A stretch of 64,000 nucleotides of DNA from Argyresthia goedartella (taxonomy: Eukaryota; Arthropoda; Insecta; Lepidoptera; Argyresthiidae). The stretch spans positions 18,177,243 through 18,241,242 of the forward strand of contig OX463816.1 of the NCBI GenBank assembly GCA_949825045.1, written 5' to 3'. How positions within the stretch are numbered: the first letter of the stretch is position 1; each line of letters begins with the position of its first letter. A program made the position numbers and the translations under genes. The notes under the pieces were generated by a model that was not told the origin of the DNA, searched no databases, and saw only the letters and a list, made by a program, of their open reading frames with translations. Positions 40,357 to 55,300 of the stretch are shown piece by piece.

Positions 40357-43300
40357 GTAATTATTATTGGCAACAAATGAATTGTTTACTAATATAAGTT
40401 TTGACTCCCAAATATGTTATAAGCTCATCAAAGTTAGTGCCCCAGTGTAATTTCACAAAACCTGGTTGGTTGCTATAAGTCACTTTCTGTCCGAATACTT
40501 AAGTTAGGTTTGTTAGGTCACAATTCTATATACATAATACAGCCTGGGGCCGAAGCGATCAGAGCGGAGCGAGGCAATCCCATGTAATTTTGATTAAAAT
40601 AGGGGTGTACAATTTTGGTAAACATTAGTAAATTTGGGATGAAAATGTATTTTTTTAATGTTTTTACTCAATTTACGGCGACGGTGGAAAACATCGTGAG
40701 GATACATTCTTAATCCCATAGAATAACTGACTATATAGGTAGTTAGGTGCGCGCATGTGCGCTGTGATTCTGCCATCCCAAATGAGAAAAAGCGGGATGT
40801 GGCGCTATGTTTATTTATTTTGGAGCGAGTTAGATCTACTTCAAAATAAACTTCATAGACTAAAGTGAAGGATATGAAGAAAATCAATCAAGTCTGAGTT
40901 TACATATCACACGGTGACGCTCTCTGCGTAATCCAATCAGTCGCGATATCAGCGAGATAAGCGCTAAAAACATAATTGAACGATCACACAGGTCTGTAGG
41001 TAGTTAGGGCGACCACCACTGTGGCGTGGAGTTACGCTCGAGGCTGTGCTTCCCAAACAAAAGGTACCTGGTTCGAATCCCGGTTGGAGAAGAAAAATAA
41101 CCACAGGCCTTGGATGTTAACACGTTTCTGACGCCGCTGTTTCGAGTTCCCACGACACGGTATCCTAGAGTGGGGCCAGAAACAATGTATTTGCCCTAAA
41201 TCACTTTTTACTATGGTCTGTATGTAACATGAGCCTTGGTCGTGTCTAGGTGGCGGTGCGGGTGCGACCGCTGCGCGCTGATGAAGGTCCGCGCATCGTG
41301 CACGTGGTCAGCGATAAGGTAACCACCACCGCTCAAGTTTTCACATTAGTAGATGTATGATATATATACCTAGGGTCTATACATTGCATTGGTGCCGTTC
41401 ACGAATCGGATTATTTAGCCACGAGCGGCGGTGCCGCTTTCTCAGTCGCTGCTTGAACCATCAGTCAAGATGAAAGAGGCCCAATGATGATGGAGAGACC
41501 TTCCACGTTAACGTGTCGGGGGTGCCCCTGATGACACGGCACTTTAGAGATATAAGACTTCCGAAATCTTGATGTTACGTTTTATTATAGAGGGTTATAA
41601 TAAAACGACCGAATAAAAAACGAATTTAGCGAATCACCTTTAACAGCGGAATTTCCTCAAATGAGCGAAAAAATACTGAATTGCGCGAAATAAATACTGA
41701 CCTGCGCGACTAAATGGTTTAGCCACCGCTTATCGCCTAAATATAGACTGTCTGGGCGAAGTGGTGGGTTAGGGTAGGTGAAGGATAAAGGGAGTGTGCC
41801 CCAAAACAAGGATGGCTTTAACTTCAAGCCAACAGGCTCTATAACTATAGTTAAAACATTTAAACTTCTTAGCATGGAAAAGACTGAAGATTTATGGGGC
41901 ATGTCGGTTAACGTGGTTAAATCAGTAATCGATGTGATTGCACCATACATGGCAATTACATTCAATAGTTGTATAGCAAACGGAGTTTTTCCTGACCTCA
42001 TGAAAATGAGCAGATTAATACCACTTTTCAAATCCGGTAGTAAACAAGACCCTGCCAACTTCAGACCTGTATCTGTATTGCCAGTGTTGAGCAAGGTGTT
42101 TGAAGAGGTCATATTGAGTCAACTACTCTCTCACTTCAATGCATCTGGGCTACTCCACAAAAAACAGTTCGGATTCACTAAAGGCAGATCAACAACAGAC
42201 GCCGGAGTAGCGCTAGTAGAACATATTTATAGTGCGTGGGAAGGATCACAGGATGCGGTTGGTATTTTCTGTGATCTTTCCAAGGCCTTTGACTGTGTGG
42301 ACCATCAAACTCTTTTGCTCAAACTTCAACACTATGGTATCAAAGATAATGCGTTAAAATTAATGGAATCTTATTTAATGGAAAGATTACTAAAAGTAGA
42401 TATAGACAGATGCAAGTCCACTGGAACCCATATGAATATTGGTGTACCCCAGGCTTCTATCTTAGGTCCGTTCCTTTTCTTAGTGTACATGAATGACCTG
42501 CCTTATATGGTGGAAAAAATGACTCAGATTGTTCTATTTGCTGATGACACATCTATTATTTTTGAAGGTGAAAAGACAAGAAGAAATTCTAGACGACGCA
42601 AATAGTACACTCTCTCATGTGTTAAGTTGGTTCAATGTAAACAACCTGTTATTAAACTCAAAGAAGACTAAATGTATCAAATTTAGTTTGCCTAATGTAC
42701 GACAGGTTGAAAGCAGTGTTAGAATTGGATCTGAAAGATTGGACCTCGTTGAAGACACAATCTTTCTCGGAGTCACTATAGATTCGAAACTTCAATGGGG
42801 TCCTCACATAACTAATCTCGCACGAAGACTTAGCTCAGCCGCTTTTGCGGTCAGACAAAACAGATATCTTACAGATGTTGAAACTGCCAGATTGGTTTAC
42901 TTTAGTTATTTTCACAGTATTATGTCTTATGGAATATTGCTCTGGGGGAGAGCAGCAGATATAAATACGATATTTTTCTTACAAAAAAGGGCGATCAGGG
43001 CGATATATCAATTAGATGCTAGAGAATCATTAAGAGAAAAATTCAAAGAAATTAATATACTTGCGGTTACCTGTCAATATATATACGAGAATATCATGCA
43101 TGTAAGAAAAAACATAGCTTTATTTAAAATTGTAGGTGATAGCCATACAATTAACACTAGAAATAAAAATAGGTTAGCACTACCATTATTTAGACTAAGT
43201 AAAGTAGGCACATCATTCATGGGGCACTGTATTCGCTTCTATAATAAAATACCACAGGAATCATTGATCCTTCCTGAAAAGAGGTTCAAAAACTATGTTA

Positions 43301-46300
43301 AAAATGAGCTGATAAGAAAGTCCTATTATAGTTAGTATTAAGGAATACTTAGATGACAAAACTGCATGGTCCATACCATCTCAGCGCACAGAAATTCGAC
43401 GAGGGGCGATTGATCGATTTGTTAGACACGTTTTGTAATATTTTTAGTTACTTGTATAAAAAAATCCAATAGCATATTCTCCTAGCAGACTTGTTTTCTG
43501 ACATTTTTGTTTTCTTGTATAAAATTTTCCGTTCGTTTTTTTTCCTGCCTCATGTTTCACCACACGCAATATTTCTCTTAGTTAATTCTACTATTAGGAT
43601 CATTTCCTAAAAGTATTTTTTCCAGATTTTTTATTATCTTGTATAAAAATATTTTGTCTTTTCTTTTACTGATAGATAATTTTCGTAAAATCAGATGTTA
43701 CCAGCAATTATTTAAAACGTACAGTTCTTTATAACTTTTCGGAACGCGTTAAACATTAGCATGTATGTATTATACGTAGACGCTGAGTAGTTGTAAACGT
43801 TGTAGACGTTGTTGTTGTTGTAAGCATATAAGAAATGACCTAAATCTTTTCCATTTCATATCTACAATTAAACAAGAGGCGATTTCGCAAGATTTCAAGT
43901 TTGCTCAGAATAATTTAAACATTGATGTGTACCGCAAGAGGGGTCAAAAATATATTACTATGGACGACAAAATTGAAAAAATTGTTAATAACTATTTGGT
44001 TGGGGAGGTAACCCTATACAATTGTATAGAAAAGCTTTCTTACTTAAAGTATTGAGAAGATTATGTTATGTTAATATTTTATGTTAATTAATAGAAAAGT
44101 TAAGTTTTAGTTTTAGATATTTAGAGAAGAGAATTTTAGTGTATACTGATATTACCTACTATAAAATAATAAAAAAATCTTTAAACACATGTAAAGGTAT
44201 TGTTATGTATTACATCCCTTCGGCCATTAAGGAAACCAAAACTATTCTTTTATGTACGAACTGCACTTGGCCGTTATCACGAAACCGACCTTTTTTTGCG
44301 ATGCCGAAAATTTTACAACTACCCTGCGCTGAAATTATGTGGAGTATAATTAGCCTGTAAGATACCACTTGCAAATTATAATATTATAACATATTCGATT
44401 GCAAAAAATTCTAGCGGAAAATCATCCTACTAGTAAAATGTACCTCAAGTTTTTTTTCTTATGGCGGTAAAAATGTTAAAGAATATAGTCGAACGGAAAA
44501 TATTATACAAGAAAATCAATAATCTGGAAAAATTACTTTATGACATTGATCCGAGTAGTAAAATCTACTAAAATTATCTTTGCATGCGGTAAAACATTAG
44601 GTAGGGAAAAAATGCCAACGGATTTTTTTATACAAGTAACTAAAAATATTAGAAAACGTGTCTAACAAATCGATGGATCAAGTCTATCACTCGCCGGCGA
44701 ATTTCCTTAGACCGAAACCAGTACCTGTTGTAAAGTAACTTTAAAAAAAAAAAGGTATGGGGGAGTTTCTTGCCGTTTCTTCTTAACCCCGAGGCCCACC
44801 TTCCGAAACGGTGTAGTCTTTTTTTATATAAAAAAAAAAATAACTTGTAGTTATAAGTAAGTATAATTTTGACGTTGAATAAGATAATTTATTTATTTAT
44901 ATTCAATAAAAAAAATGACTCTGACTCTGACTCTCGAGTGAGAGAAGCTAAGCCCCACTTTATCCTTCCTGTTAGGTTGAAAATGTAAAAAAAATATGTT
45001 ACTCGAATTAAGGTTTTCAAGTGGCTGTTTTTAGATTTCTAAGTCGCGCATTTCAGTTATTTTCTCAGACGAAGCCAGTAACTCTAGTCGCGCTCATTTT
45101 GGTTGCTATTCAATCAACTCAGTCAGACAAAATCAGTATGTTTGTTAAGCAAACACTGGATTTACAGCATATTTTTAAGGCTTGTGATGAAACGATTACC
45201 AAAAATGCACCTATTTTACTACCAATAAATTCGAAATGACTGCCAGAATGGATAAATGTCCACAAAATTGTGTTTGGATAAATGATCACCAAAATTATTT
45301 TTATGTTTTTTGTCCTTAAGTTTATGTTTTAAGTATTTTTTGTTGTTCTTACATGTTCAACCTAACACGAAGGATAAAGGGGGCTTCGCTTCGCTCACCC
45401 CCTTTACCCTTCACCTAAGCTACCGCAGTATTTTGCCCTGATATTTTCTGCAACTTTTGGTGATCATTTATCCATTTTGGTAAGAAAAAATACTTTTCAT
45501 TTAAATTGTTCTCTATGTATAAATACTAACATATGATACTCGTAAATATAATTCCAACTAACATTCCGCAACAGATACAAATAGGTACCGTATCATTCCC
45601 ATCACTCGGAACAGTCAACTGATAACGTCAGGAAATAAACTTGACATGCTTGACATAATAATATGACCTCTATTCAATGTCGCTTGGCCTCTGCACTGCA
45701 TGCACAGCTGTTCTCAGTTAGCGACTTTCTGTAATGGTTTACCGAACGTGAATGGTAGGTATACAACCATTATATACAACCAGGTATACAGCCATTACGA
45801 TGTCCCACTGCTGAGCAAAGCCCTCCCCCTTTTTCGCCGACACTTTCCTGGTCTGTGCCACCTCCGGCCACCCCGGCATAAACTTGTCAAGGTCGTACTG
45901 CCAGCTCCGTTTAGGCCTGCCCCAATGGCGGTATACGTCCTGTGGCGATTTTCGCTCATCTGTCTGCATCGGGTGCATACGACTTCGACATCGCGTTAAG
46001 GAGCGTAGTGTGGTATTATATTACTCAAATGTTCTGTGGGTGTTACTTACGTGATCCGTCCGGCGAACACACGAGATGCTGCGCTCCATTGCGCGCTGGC
46101 AAACCTTGAGACATGAAGTTCGGTCGAAGTCAATGTGTAAGCGCCGTAGGTTAGAATAGGCAGGATACACATGTCGACGAGCTTGCCATCTATCTCGACC
46201 CTAAGTTAGCCTGGCCCGTGTTTTTGAATGATTCATCTTTAGTCCAACCGCAAGGCTTGCATTGCTGAGTTCATGTAACAACGCTGGAGCTCTGGTGCAG

Positions 46301-49300
46301 ATAAGGCAAACAGAACAATGTTCGTCGGCGAAGCGAAGATTAGTGAGCCTTCTGATACCCACCTACGTCAAAATAATTAATTTAAAATTAAATACACCCC
46401 CGACACAATATAAATTACCTTAAAAGTCTAGAATTTGGTTCACTTGTTTCCTTCAGAAGCTCATAAGTTTTGAACTAGAGAACCGATTTCGATAGACGCA
46501 GTAATGTCTAGGTACAACCTACCTTTTAAATGGGGGGTGATGGCCTTTTTGTCCTTTTTAGGGTTCCATACCCAAAGGGTAAAAACGGGACCCTATTACT
46601 AAGACTCCGCTGTCTGTCTGTCACCAGGCTTCATGAGATATCATGAACTGTGCTAGTTAGACAGTTGACATGTTCACAGATGTGTTTCTGTTGCTATAAC
46701 AACAAATAGATACTAAAAAACATAATAAGATATTTTTAAGGGGGCTCCCACTCACATACAGTAATTCTTTCAATACCACATACAAACTTATGAATGCACC
46801 TGGTTACTTACATGGAGTGTGAAAGTAGCCAAACCAATAACTTTGTAAACAACATTTTACTGTGTAAAATCCAAACTATTCACTCCACACCATCCCCTAC
46901 CTTTATACGGTGGTACGGAACCCTTGGCCGGTTTTCTTATATATATTTTTATTAAGGCAGTTTTCGTAAAAACTAATTAATCCTATTAATTTTATTGTGG
47001 CGTCCACAAATAGTTATTCTCAACGCCATCAACATTGGCACAGACTTAGCTTGTACCTTCTAGGACAGCTCTCTTACATAGGAGAATATTGTGCATGGCA
47101 CCTAAGATATATAATAAAATACCAAATGACATAAAAGGTTTAAATTTACAACCGTTTAAAAATAAACTATTCCATTTGCTCAGCGAAAAATGCTATTATA
47201 ATATGAACATGATAAATCTCTTTAATTGCGATATTTTGCTGTTAAGTTTGACATTGAATTTGTAATGCAAAAATAGAATAGAATATAAAGATAGAAGAAT
47301 AGAATAATCTAATATAACAAATATGTATAAAATGATGATACTTAGACACTGACTTTTTTAAACCTATATAAATTGTAACCTATGTTCATGAAATAAACCA
47401 TTCTCATTTTCTCATTCAATACGCTACGCCCAGCTAGCCCACCCTGTCACGAAAAAAAGGTATTATGGAGTAACTTAGGGGTAGAATCAAAAGCAGCTAT
47501 GGGCGTGAGATTATCTTCTACCATAAGGCTTATATACCATAAGGTAATAAAGTCACAGACCAAAAACATTTTTTTGTGGGCGTTTTAGCTGCCTTTGATT
47601 CTATGCTACTCCTGGCTAAACGTGAGCACAATTATGCCTCTGTCACCCCGTATGGTAAAATGCGTGACGCTGTTGTTGTTACAAATGACCCGACTTGCTC
47701 CTATATGGTCACAGATGCTGGTGTTGGAGGAGGAGTCTGATAGCAGACGCGACGTGCTGCGTCAGCGACGCGTCAACGACAAGCACTATGTCTATGATCG
47801 AGTGTTCGGTGAAGATAGCAATCAGGTAACTACCTTATGAAGCTCAATTATTATGTAAAAACATTAGTTGCCCGCCAATAGGGTAGGTATTAGCTTAGTA
47901 AGTAGTGGAAGTAAGCGCTTACTTATTTTTATTTTTATTTTTTATTTTGTTTATTTGGAGAAAAAACAATGACAGGTGACATAACATAAGAGATGGACTA
48001 ACAACATAACACAAAACCTGACATCTTAAACATTTCTCACTAGGACATAACACAAGACCAGTTTTTTGTATTTACTTTGTTTACACAATTCAAGATAGAA
48101 GTTACAGTTTAGGGAAGGATATAGAATTAGGGATAGTATCTATAAAGATGAGATAAAGTGCAGATGATACACAACGCACACTTAATGAGACATAAAACAT
48201 ATCCAAAATAGACACCGACTTATTTTTTGAGAATCATCTGAAATATCAACCTGATCATTAATTATCAATCAACCCACACAGCAAAACTGCACATAGCAAA
48301 ACTGCACGACCAGGTCAAAGGCAACAGACTGCGTAGACAAATAAACAAACAGACATTTCACCAACATCCATCTCACATATACACAACTTTTTATTTTTTT
48401 TATAGACCTCAGGCCTCAATCCCGCTGTCTCCATTTGAGCCCTGTAGAAGTTTACCGAGTTAAACAAGTCTAGATCTGAGAATTTTTTGTTGTGAGTGTC
48501 ACACATCCTATGAAGGGGCAGTCGGGAACCAGTGACTGTGGTTGACAGGGGGATATGAAATAACCTTCTCGAACGTGTCCTAGCCGGTATAGCATACTGT
48601 ATTGCTTCTACAAGTTGTGGGCAGTTGTAGTGATTGGAACAGATGTTGCGAAGAATGATAGCATCGGAACGTTCCCTCCTGCGTTGTAACGATATGATGT
48701 TATATTCCTTCAACAGATTAGCATACGATAGGTACTAATTACCAAGCCTAATGTTAAGGCCACGCAGGAACTTTTTCTGTAGCATTTCTACCTTTTTGAC
48801 ATACACCGCGTAGTGTGGACTCCAGACAGAAGAAGCGTATTCTAGGTGCGAACGGACAAGTGAGAGATGCAGAGAGATTGAGGACATCTCAAAGGCGACG
48901 AATCATAGGAAATTTTGTTTGTCCTAACTAGGTGCTTAGTCCAAACAAAGTTCCGAAGTCAAACTTTCTGAGTTCCACTTTTCCATTGACTAGTCTATAG
49001 TACCTAGTTATATGTTTTTGAGATCTCCTTGCTGCTTATAAGTTATATTACCGTAAGTGATAAAGGGTGTTTGGGCATCGTTTTCCAAATTAAAATGGCG
49101 GATAGAAGGAATCATTTGCTATCTCCTAGGTCCACAAAAAGAAGTTTCGGTTTAACGGATTTTTAGTTTAATATTTTTAACCTTTTTGCAAAATCCTTCT
49201 ATTTTTAACTTGAATAAATAAAAAAGTTATCAATGAAACATGCAATTATTAACTCTTTTTGGTTATTTAATGTTGTACGGTTCTTTTATAGTCAAAAATA

Positions 49301-52300
49301 GTGGAAATTAACATCAAGTTTTTTTTATTGACTCACAAATGTTATGTCGAATCTGTGGTCGAATCACTATCCCTCTACGTTCACTATATCTTAGATTGCC
49401 AGTTTCGCGTAAGCGTCGGTATGTGTTTTGAAATGTGTGGCGGGAAGGTAAACGTCTGTTAGGAAATCTTTCTTGATAAATTTTTTGCGCTTCTCGTGCA
49501 ACACCATTAGCGCTTCCATATGCCATTAAGATATCCGCGTATTATTCTTTAGAGAATGTAGACTTAATTTAATCATCAAAAACCACAGCATTAAAAGGTT
49601 CGCGGCGCTAACCAATACGAAAAAAAAAACAAAAAATGAAAATAACAAACACAAAAAATAAATAATTGAAAAACGCGCCTATATTTTTTCCGGGTAGTCC
49701 CTCACTGCTGGGCAAAGGCTTACTTTAACAGCCCAGTCCGCCAAAAACTTATCGAAATCAGCGATACGAGTATAGCCCAACCGCCCGATACACTATTAAG
49801 TATTCTGTGCCGATACACAAGTTGGCAAATTAATGAACTTAATAATGGTTTTTATGGCATTATTGTACATTAGGTATTAGAAAGAAGATATACCAGCGAA
49901 ATTTTTTAAAAACTTTAAAGAAAAAATCCTCGTTTAGTTTTTTTTCTTGCAATCAGAGATGATTCGTTACAGAATTTCACTTCTTGAAAAAACTTTTGTG
50001 AGTAAATAAAAAAAAACTAGATGTTAATTTCCAGTTTTTTGACTACAACAGAACCGTACAACATTACACAACCAATAACAGTAAATAATTGCAAGTTTTA
50101 TCCATAACTTTTTTTATTTATTCAAGTTTAAAAGAGTTATTCTGAAGAATTTTTCAAAAACTTTAAAAATATTGAAATAAAAAAACCCGTTGGGCCAAAA
50201 CTTTTTTTACCCCCCTTCTATTTGCCATTTTAATTTGGCAAACGATGCACCAAATATCCTGTATAACCACCGTAAATCAACCCATTAAATTACGTAAGTA
50301 AATGTAACTCAATGATTAAATATAGTTAAAAATGTTGCAAGTAAGTGGATAACTGCCTGACGTATGTAGTCCATCTTCAGACAAATCACTTTCCAATTGA
50401 TCACTGCAGCTTGATACGGAAAACTTTCTTCAAGTTTGTGTTACAGCTTACAGCTACACTTTCATACATACGTGATTAAAAGTAAGTACCTATACAAAAG
50501 CCATTGTCCCGCACACTATTAATATTCCATTTCCACTGCATAGCGAAACAATATAACTACCTAGTTTACAGGGCCAAACCACGCGAGCGAATTCACGCGA
50601 AATGGCGCTCGCTAACTACCAGTATACCTGGCGCCTATGGGTGCCGCCTGTAGGGAGTAGCGGCGCAAGGGAATAAGAGAGATACATACATGGGCGAGAG
50701 AGAGATGGTGGCCTCGCTCAGGCGCCAAGATACATGATATATCAGCTGGAGTAAAATGTTGACCTACTTTATTTATCAGGGTTCCGGGCGAATGACCCAC
50801 TAGCTAAAATGCAAATTGCTTTTAATTTAAGGCTTCCCTAACCAGCCTACAACAAAAACTGAAGTTCCTGCAAAATGACACGAAAACGAAATATGTTATT
50901 TACACGATATCTCTCGTAAGGTAGCTGGTACATGTATATCAGTTGATTTTCAACTTTTTTCTCATAGGTAATCAGGTTATTGATCCACGACGTACTGGCT
51001 AGACTTAAGGCGACACCAAAAATTATATATTAAAGGAATACAAATGTAAACGAAAGTAAGCGTTTATTACTTCCACGTAAGAAAGACAAGAGAGCGCAAA
51101 CAATGCGCTCGACTTAAACTAAAATAACGTAGCGCTAAACCACATAACAATTGTTTAAAAATAACTGCGGTATTTTATCCAACATATTTTCAAGGAGAGT
51201 TTACGAATACATAATATCTACTTTTTGAATGCAATTCCGCAATGAAATTAGTTAGGATTTCAGAATTACAGGAAAAATAAAACAATTTAGAGGTCTTTTC
51301 GTAATTAAATTATATCGAGAAAATTTCATCAAATCGCGTTTTCCTTCAGAGTGAATCTTAACCAAATAATCAAATAACGTTAACCCATAAATCAAATCTG
51401 TAGATGACTTGATAGTGGAGTAAATGGATTCGAAAATAAAAAACTATATTTTTTTTTGGTATCACCTTAAGTGGCAAGTCTTGCGATACCTTGGGCACAA
51501 ATATGAATGCCTATGCCACCCCGTACGGGTAAAGAAAGACATGTCGTTGTATTATATTTATGTTTTTTTAATTATTTACATAGTAGAAGCATACTAGGCA
51601 TAACGAAGAAGCTCAAGGTCAAATCCACGATTCATCAACGCCTGTGTGTATACTTGTACCTGTGAATCACACCCCTGGTAATACATTATTCCCGCGCTTA
51701 TGAGTACACGCGTACTTATACGACACGGTTAGGCGATCATCGTCGCAACCACAGGCGTGTCAAGCAAGAAGCCGGCGAACAATGACATTTACATACAAAC
51801 TTAATACCAAAGTAATTTTAGATTCGAGAATATTTCAAAGCATATATGCTGTTATTCTTATTAATACAGTATTTATCTAGATACCTGTTCCAACATTTAA
51901 AAAAAACCGGTCAAGTGCGAGTCTAAATCGCGCACGACGGGTTCCGTACCACCATTCAATGGAAGCGATGGTGTGGAGTGAATAGTTTGGATTTTACACA
52001 GCAAAATATTGTTTACAAAGTTATTGGTGCGGTTACTTTCACACTCCATGTACGTAACCAGGTGCATACATAAGTTTGTATGTGGTATTGAAAGAATTGT
52101 TGTATGGGAGCCCCTTAAATATTTTTTTTATCCTGTTTTTTAGTATTTGTTGTTATAGCGGCAACATAAATACATCATCTGTGAAAATTTCAACTCTCTA
52201 GCTAGCTCTCTAGGTTCTTGAGATACAGCCTGGTGACAGACGGACGGACGGACGGACGGACGGACAGCGAAGTCTTAGTAATAGGGTCCCCTTTGGAACC

Positions 52301-55300
52301 CTTCGGGTACGGAACCCTAAAAAATATATCTTAAACTTACATGCGATTAAATTTTGTAAATTTTTAGGACGTAAATGACGTATTTTCCATCTGTTTATTA
52401 ACAACTGTACCATTCATGATGTAATTATTATAGAACCACAGCTTATATTGTCAAGATGCATAATGTCACAAATAAATTTAATGAAATTAAAATATAATCA
52501 AGTTTCGAGTGACGTTTGTTTAAAGTACAGTGTATACAGTAGGTACGTTTTTATATATTGCTTAATCGAAATTCGATAATCGATATTAGGTTTACTCACC
52601 CACATATATAGAGTAGACAACGCAAGCAGGGATAAATGACAGGGGGCTAGCCCATCGCTGCAGCTATGGAGATTATATGTTTCCTCACGATGTTTTCCAT
52701 CATCGTTGTAAGTATAGTCAATTTATTTTCGAAATTATAATGTACTAGCTGATGCCCGCAACTTCATCTGCGTGTTCATAGGAATTATCATTTGCCGAGA
52801 TAACGTTACCCTCCTTCTGGTGCAGTCGGATAAAAGTATCCTATATGTTAATTTAGCTCATAAGGTACCTCTGTGCTAAATTTCATTCGATCAGTTCAGC
52901 CGTTTTAGCGTGATTGAGGCACAAACACACAAAAATACACATATCCAAACATCCTAACATCGCTACTTTCACATTTATAATATCAGTTGTATGTACGCAC
53001 CTTTCAAGATTTTCCAAAATTATAGATAGCTGTAATAATGTTAACCTAAGAAATAATCACAGACTAGTTACCTACCCCGGTTTAGACTCAAGAAAGTTTG
53101 CAGTTTTTCAAGGGTCAATGCATTCTCAAAAACAACAGTTGTTTTATAGAACGTTCCATCATCGATGTGTTCTGCTGAATGTACCCATTGGAGTAACATG
53201 CTAAACTGACTGACAGCGAGTGACAGATAACGCACAACCAAAACCTAATATCGATTGTGTAATACCTACTGTACTGTACAAACTGTACTTTGCCCAAACG
53301 TCATTCGAGTCAGGTGCCTTCTTTGCACGCCCGGCTAGTATTCACGGTACACAACCAAATTTCTCTTCATTTTTGTATAGTCATCTAGCTGTCTCTGCCC
53401 GCAAGGGGCGGACGGTGGCGGCGGGGCGGACGGTGGCGGCGGGGCGCACAGTGGGATGGATTTCGAAATTACGGATTTCCTTTTTTTGTTATATATCATT
53501 ATTTTATTTATGCCAATTGATAGTCCTAATTAAGGCAACTATATGGTCTCAGAGCACTTTTTGTTGTAAAAGTTACAATTGAAAAAAATATTTAATCAAA
53601 ATAATTTATGAAGCGATATCTAATTTGCTCTATTAGTACCAAGTCTTAAAATTGCTGGTTTTTGTAGCCAATCAACGAGTGTTTGTGTATAACACCACAT
53701 ATATAATCCACAGGGTCGGAAGACAAAAGGAGATTATGCAGTATGTCCTCATTTGACGCATACCTGCTTACTATTCTGAAATGTCGTTCTCCATATTTTC
53801 TAAAGTCTTTGTTTCTCGCTTCTGAAGCTTATTTAGAAACTTTTTCGATGGGCATTAACCCAAAATGTTCAGTTATTTCTGATCCATGTATATTATACCA
53901 AGGGTATAGATTTATAAACAAGGCTGCATCGGCAAATCTGAGAAAAAATTGCAACATCTACATGATCTCCATAAGCTATCGTTTGCAGTATAACATGCAA
54001 CCTTTTGCTTAAATCTTCATTCATGCCTGTAATACATGCAGTTATTTTACTTTCTCCGAAAAACTTTCTAGCCGTGTTGCCATCATTGTGGTTCTAGCGC
54101 CTTGTTTAACGATGTCAATCTGCAAATTGCATTAATTTCGGAATGATTCTTAATTTTGCCTCTTGCGAGCCATTAATATATCTTTATTTTCTTTTCTTGC
54201 ACTCCATTGTTTGAAGTCCAACCTGCAGGCTGAAATTTTTGTTATTAACATTTGCTTTCGTAATAGTGACTTCTTATTTAGAAAAATAAATGCAGTATTA
54301 TTAATAAATACCTATGTGAAGTAAACATTCCATACATCTGATCCAGGCACATAAAGATGAAAGTCGTTGATTTACGTACTTATACATTTTTTATCTTCAG
54401 GAAATCGGTTTAGATTGTTCATTTCTGAGGACTTTGCTTTACAGATATCGCAGGAAGCAGGCCTAATATCAGAAATATTTGAAGAAATTTTGACATCTAT
54501 TATTTTAAAGAGCAATTGGTGATTTATAGTTACGTCTCCTACTTTTGTGGGCTGCTGGACTTAAATTTGGGCTTCAACTACTTTTCTCTCTCTTTCTGCT
54601 GACTCTTTAGTTTCTTCCATGAATTTGAACATAATAGATCGACAGTAAAATGTAGATGATGGTCGATCGTTTTCCGGCATAGTAAAACCAAACTAATCAT
54701 AAAGATACTTGAGTCATCCAAATCAGCGTTTTGCTTAAAATTTCTTTGTTCTAAAGCCTCATCGTAGCCCCTATCTGCCCACAAGTTTTAAATTAGCTTT
54801 TTTGTTCAGTTCTAAATAAATTTTATCTGCGCTCCTTCGTCAGTAACAGTTAAATGTTCTTTTGAGGGATAACAATCCAGTTTTGCTTGTCCAACTTTGA
54901 ATTATTAATCAAACAGACCAAAATGCAATTCATTGGCAAACTCTCTCAGACTCATGTATTTCCACTTTAAAAGTTGACCACTAATAGACCCAGGGCCTTT
55001 TCAGCTTAATATACCTTTTTCATTAAATCTGGACTGAACCTTATGGATATATATCTTCAGGATGTTTAATAAGATGGTCCAAAATTCTGCTTACGTCTTC
55101 ATAACTATTGTCTTTTAAAGATTTTACTGTTGACCTTAACAGCTATTCTGGAGACAAGGATTAAATTTGATTATGTCTTTTTTTCGTCTTCAGCTCAGTT
55201 CTTCGAATGGTTTCGAAGTGGAAGCTTCCAGTACACTAGGAGGTAGATTTTCTATATTATCAGCTGGCTCACCGTCAATAACATCAACTTGTCCTCCTTA

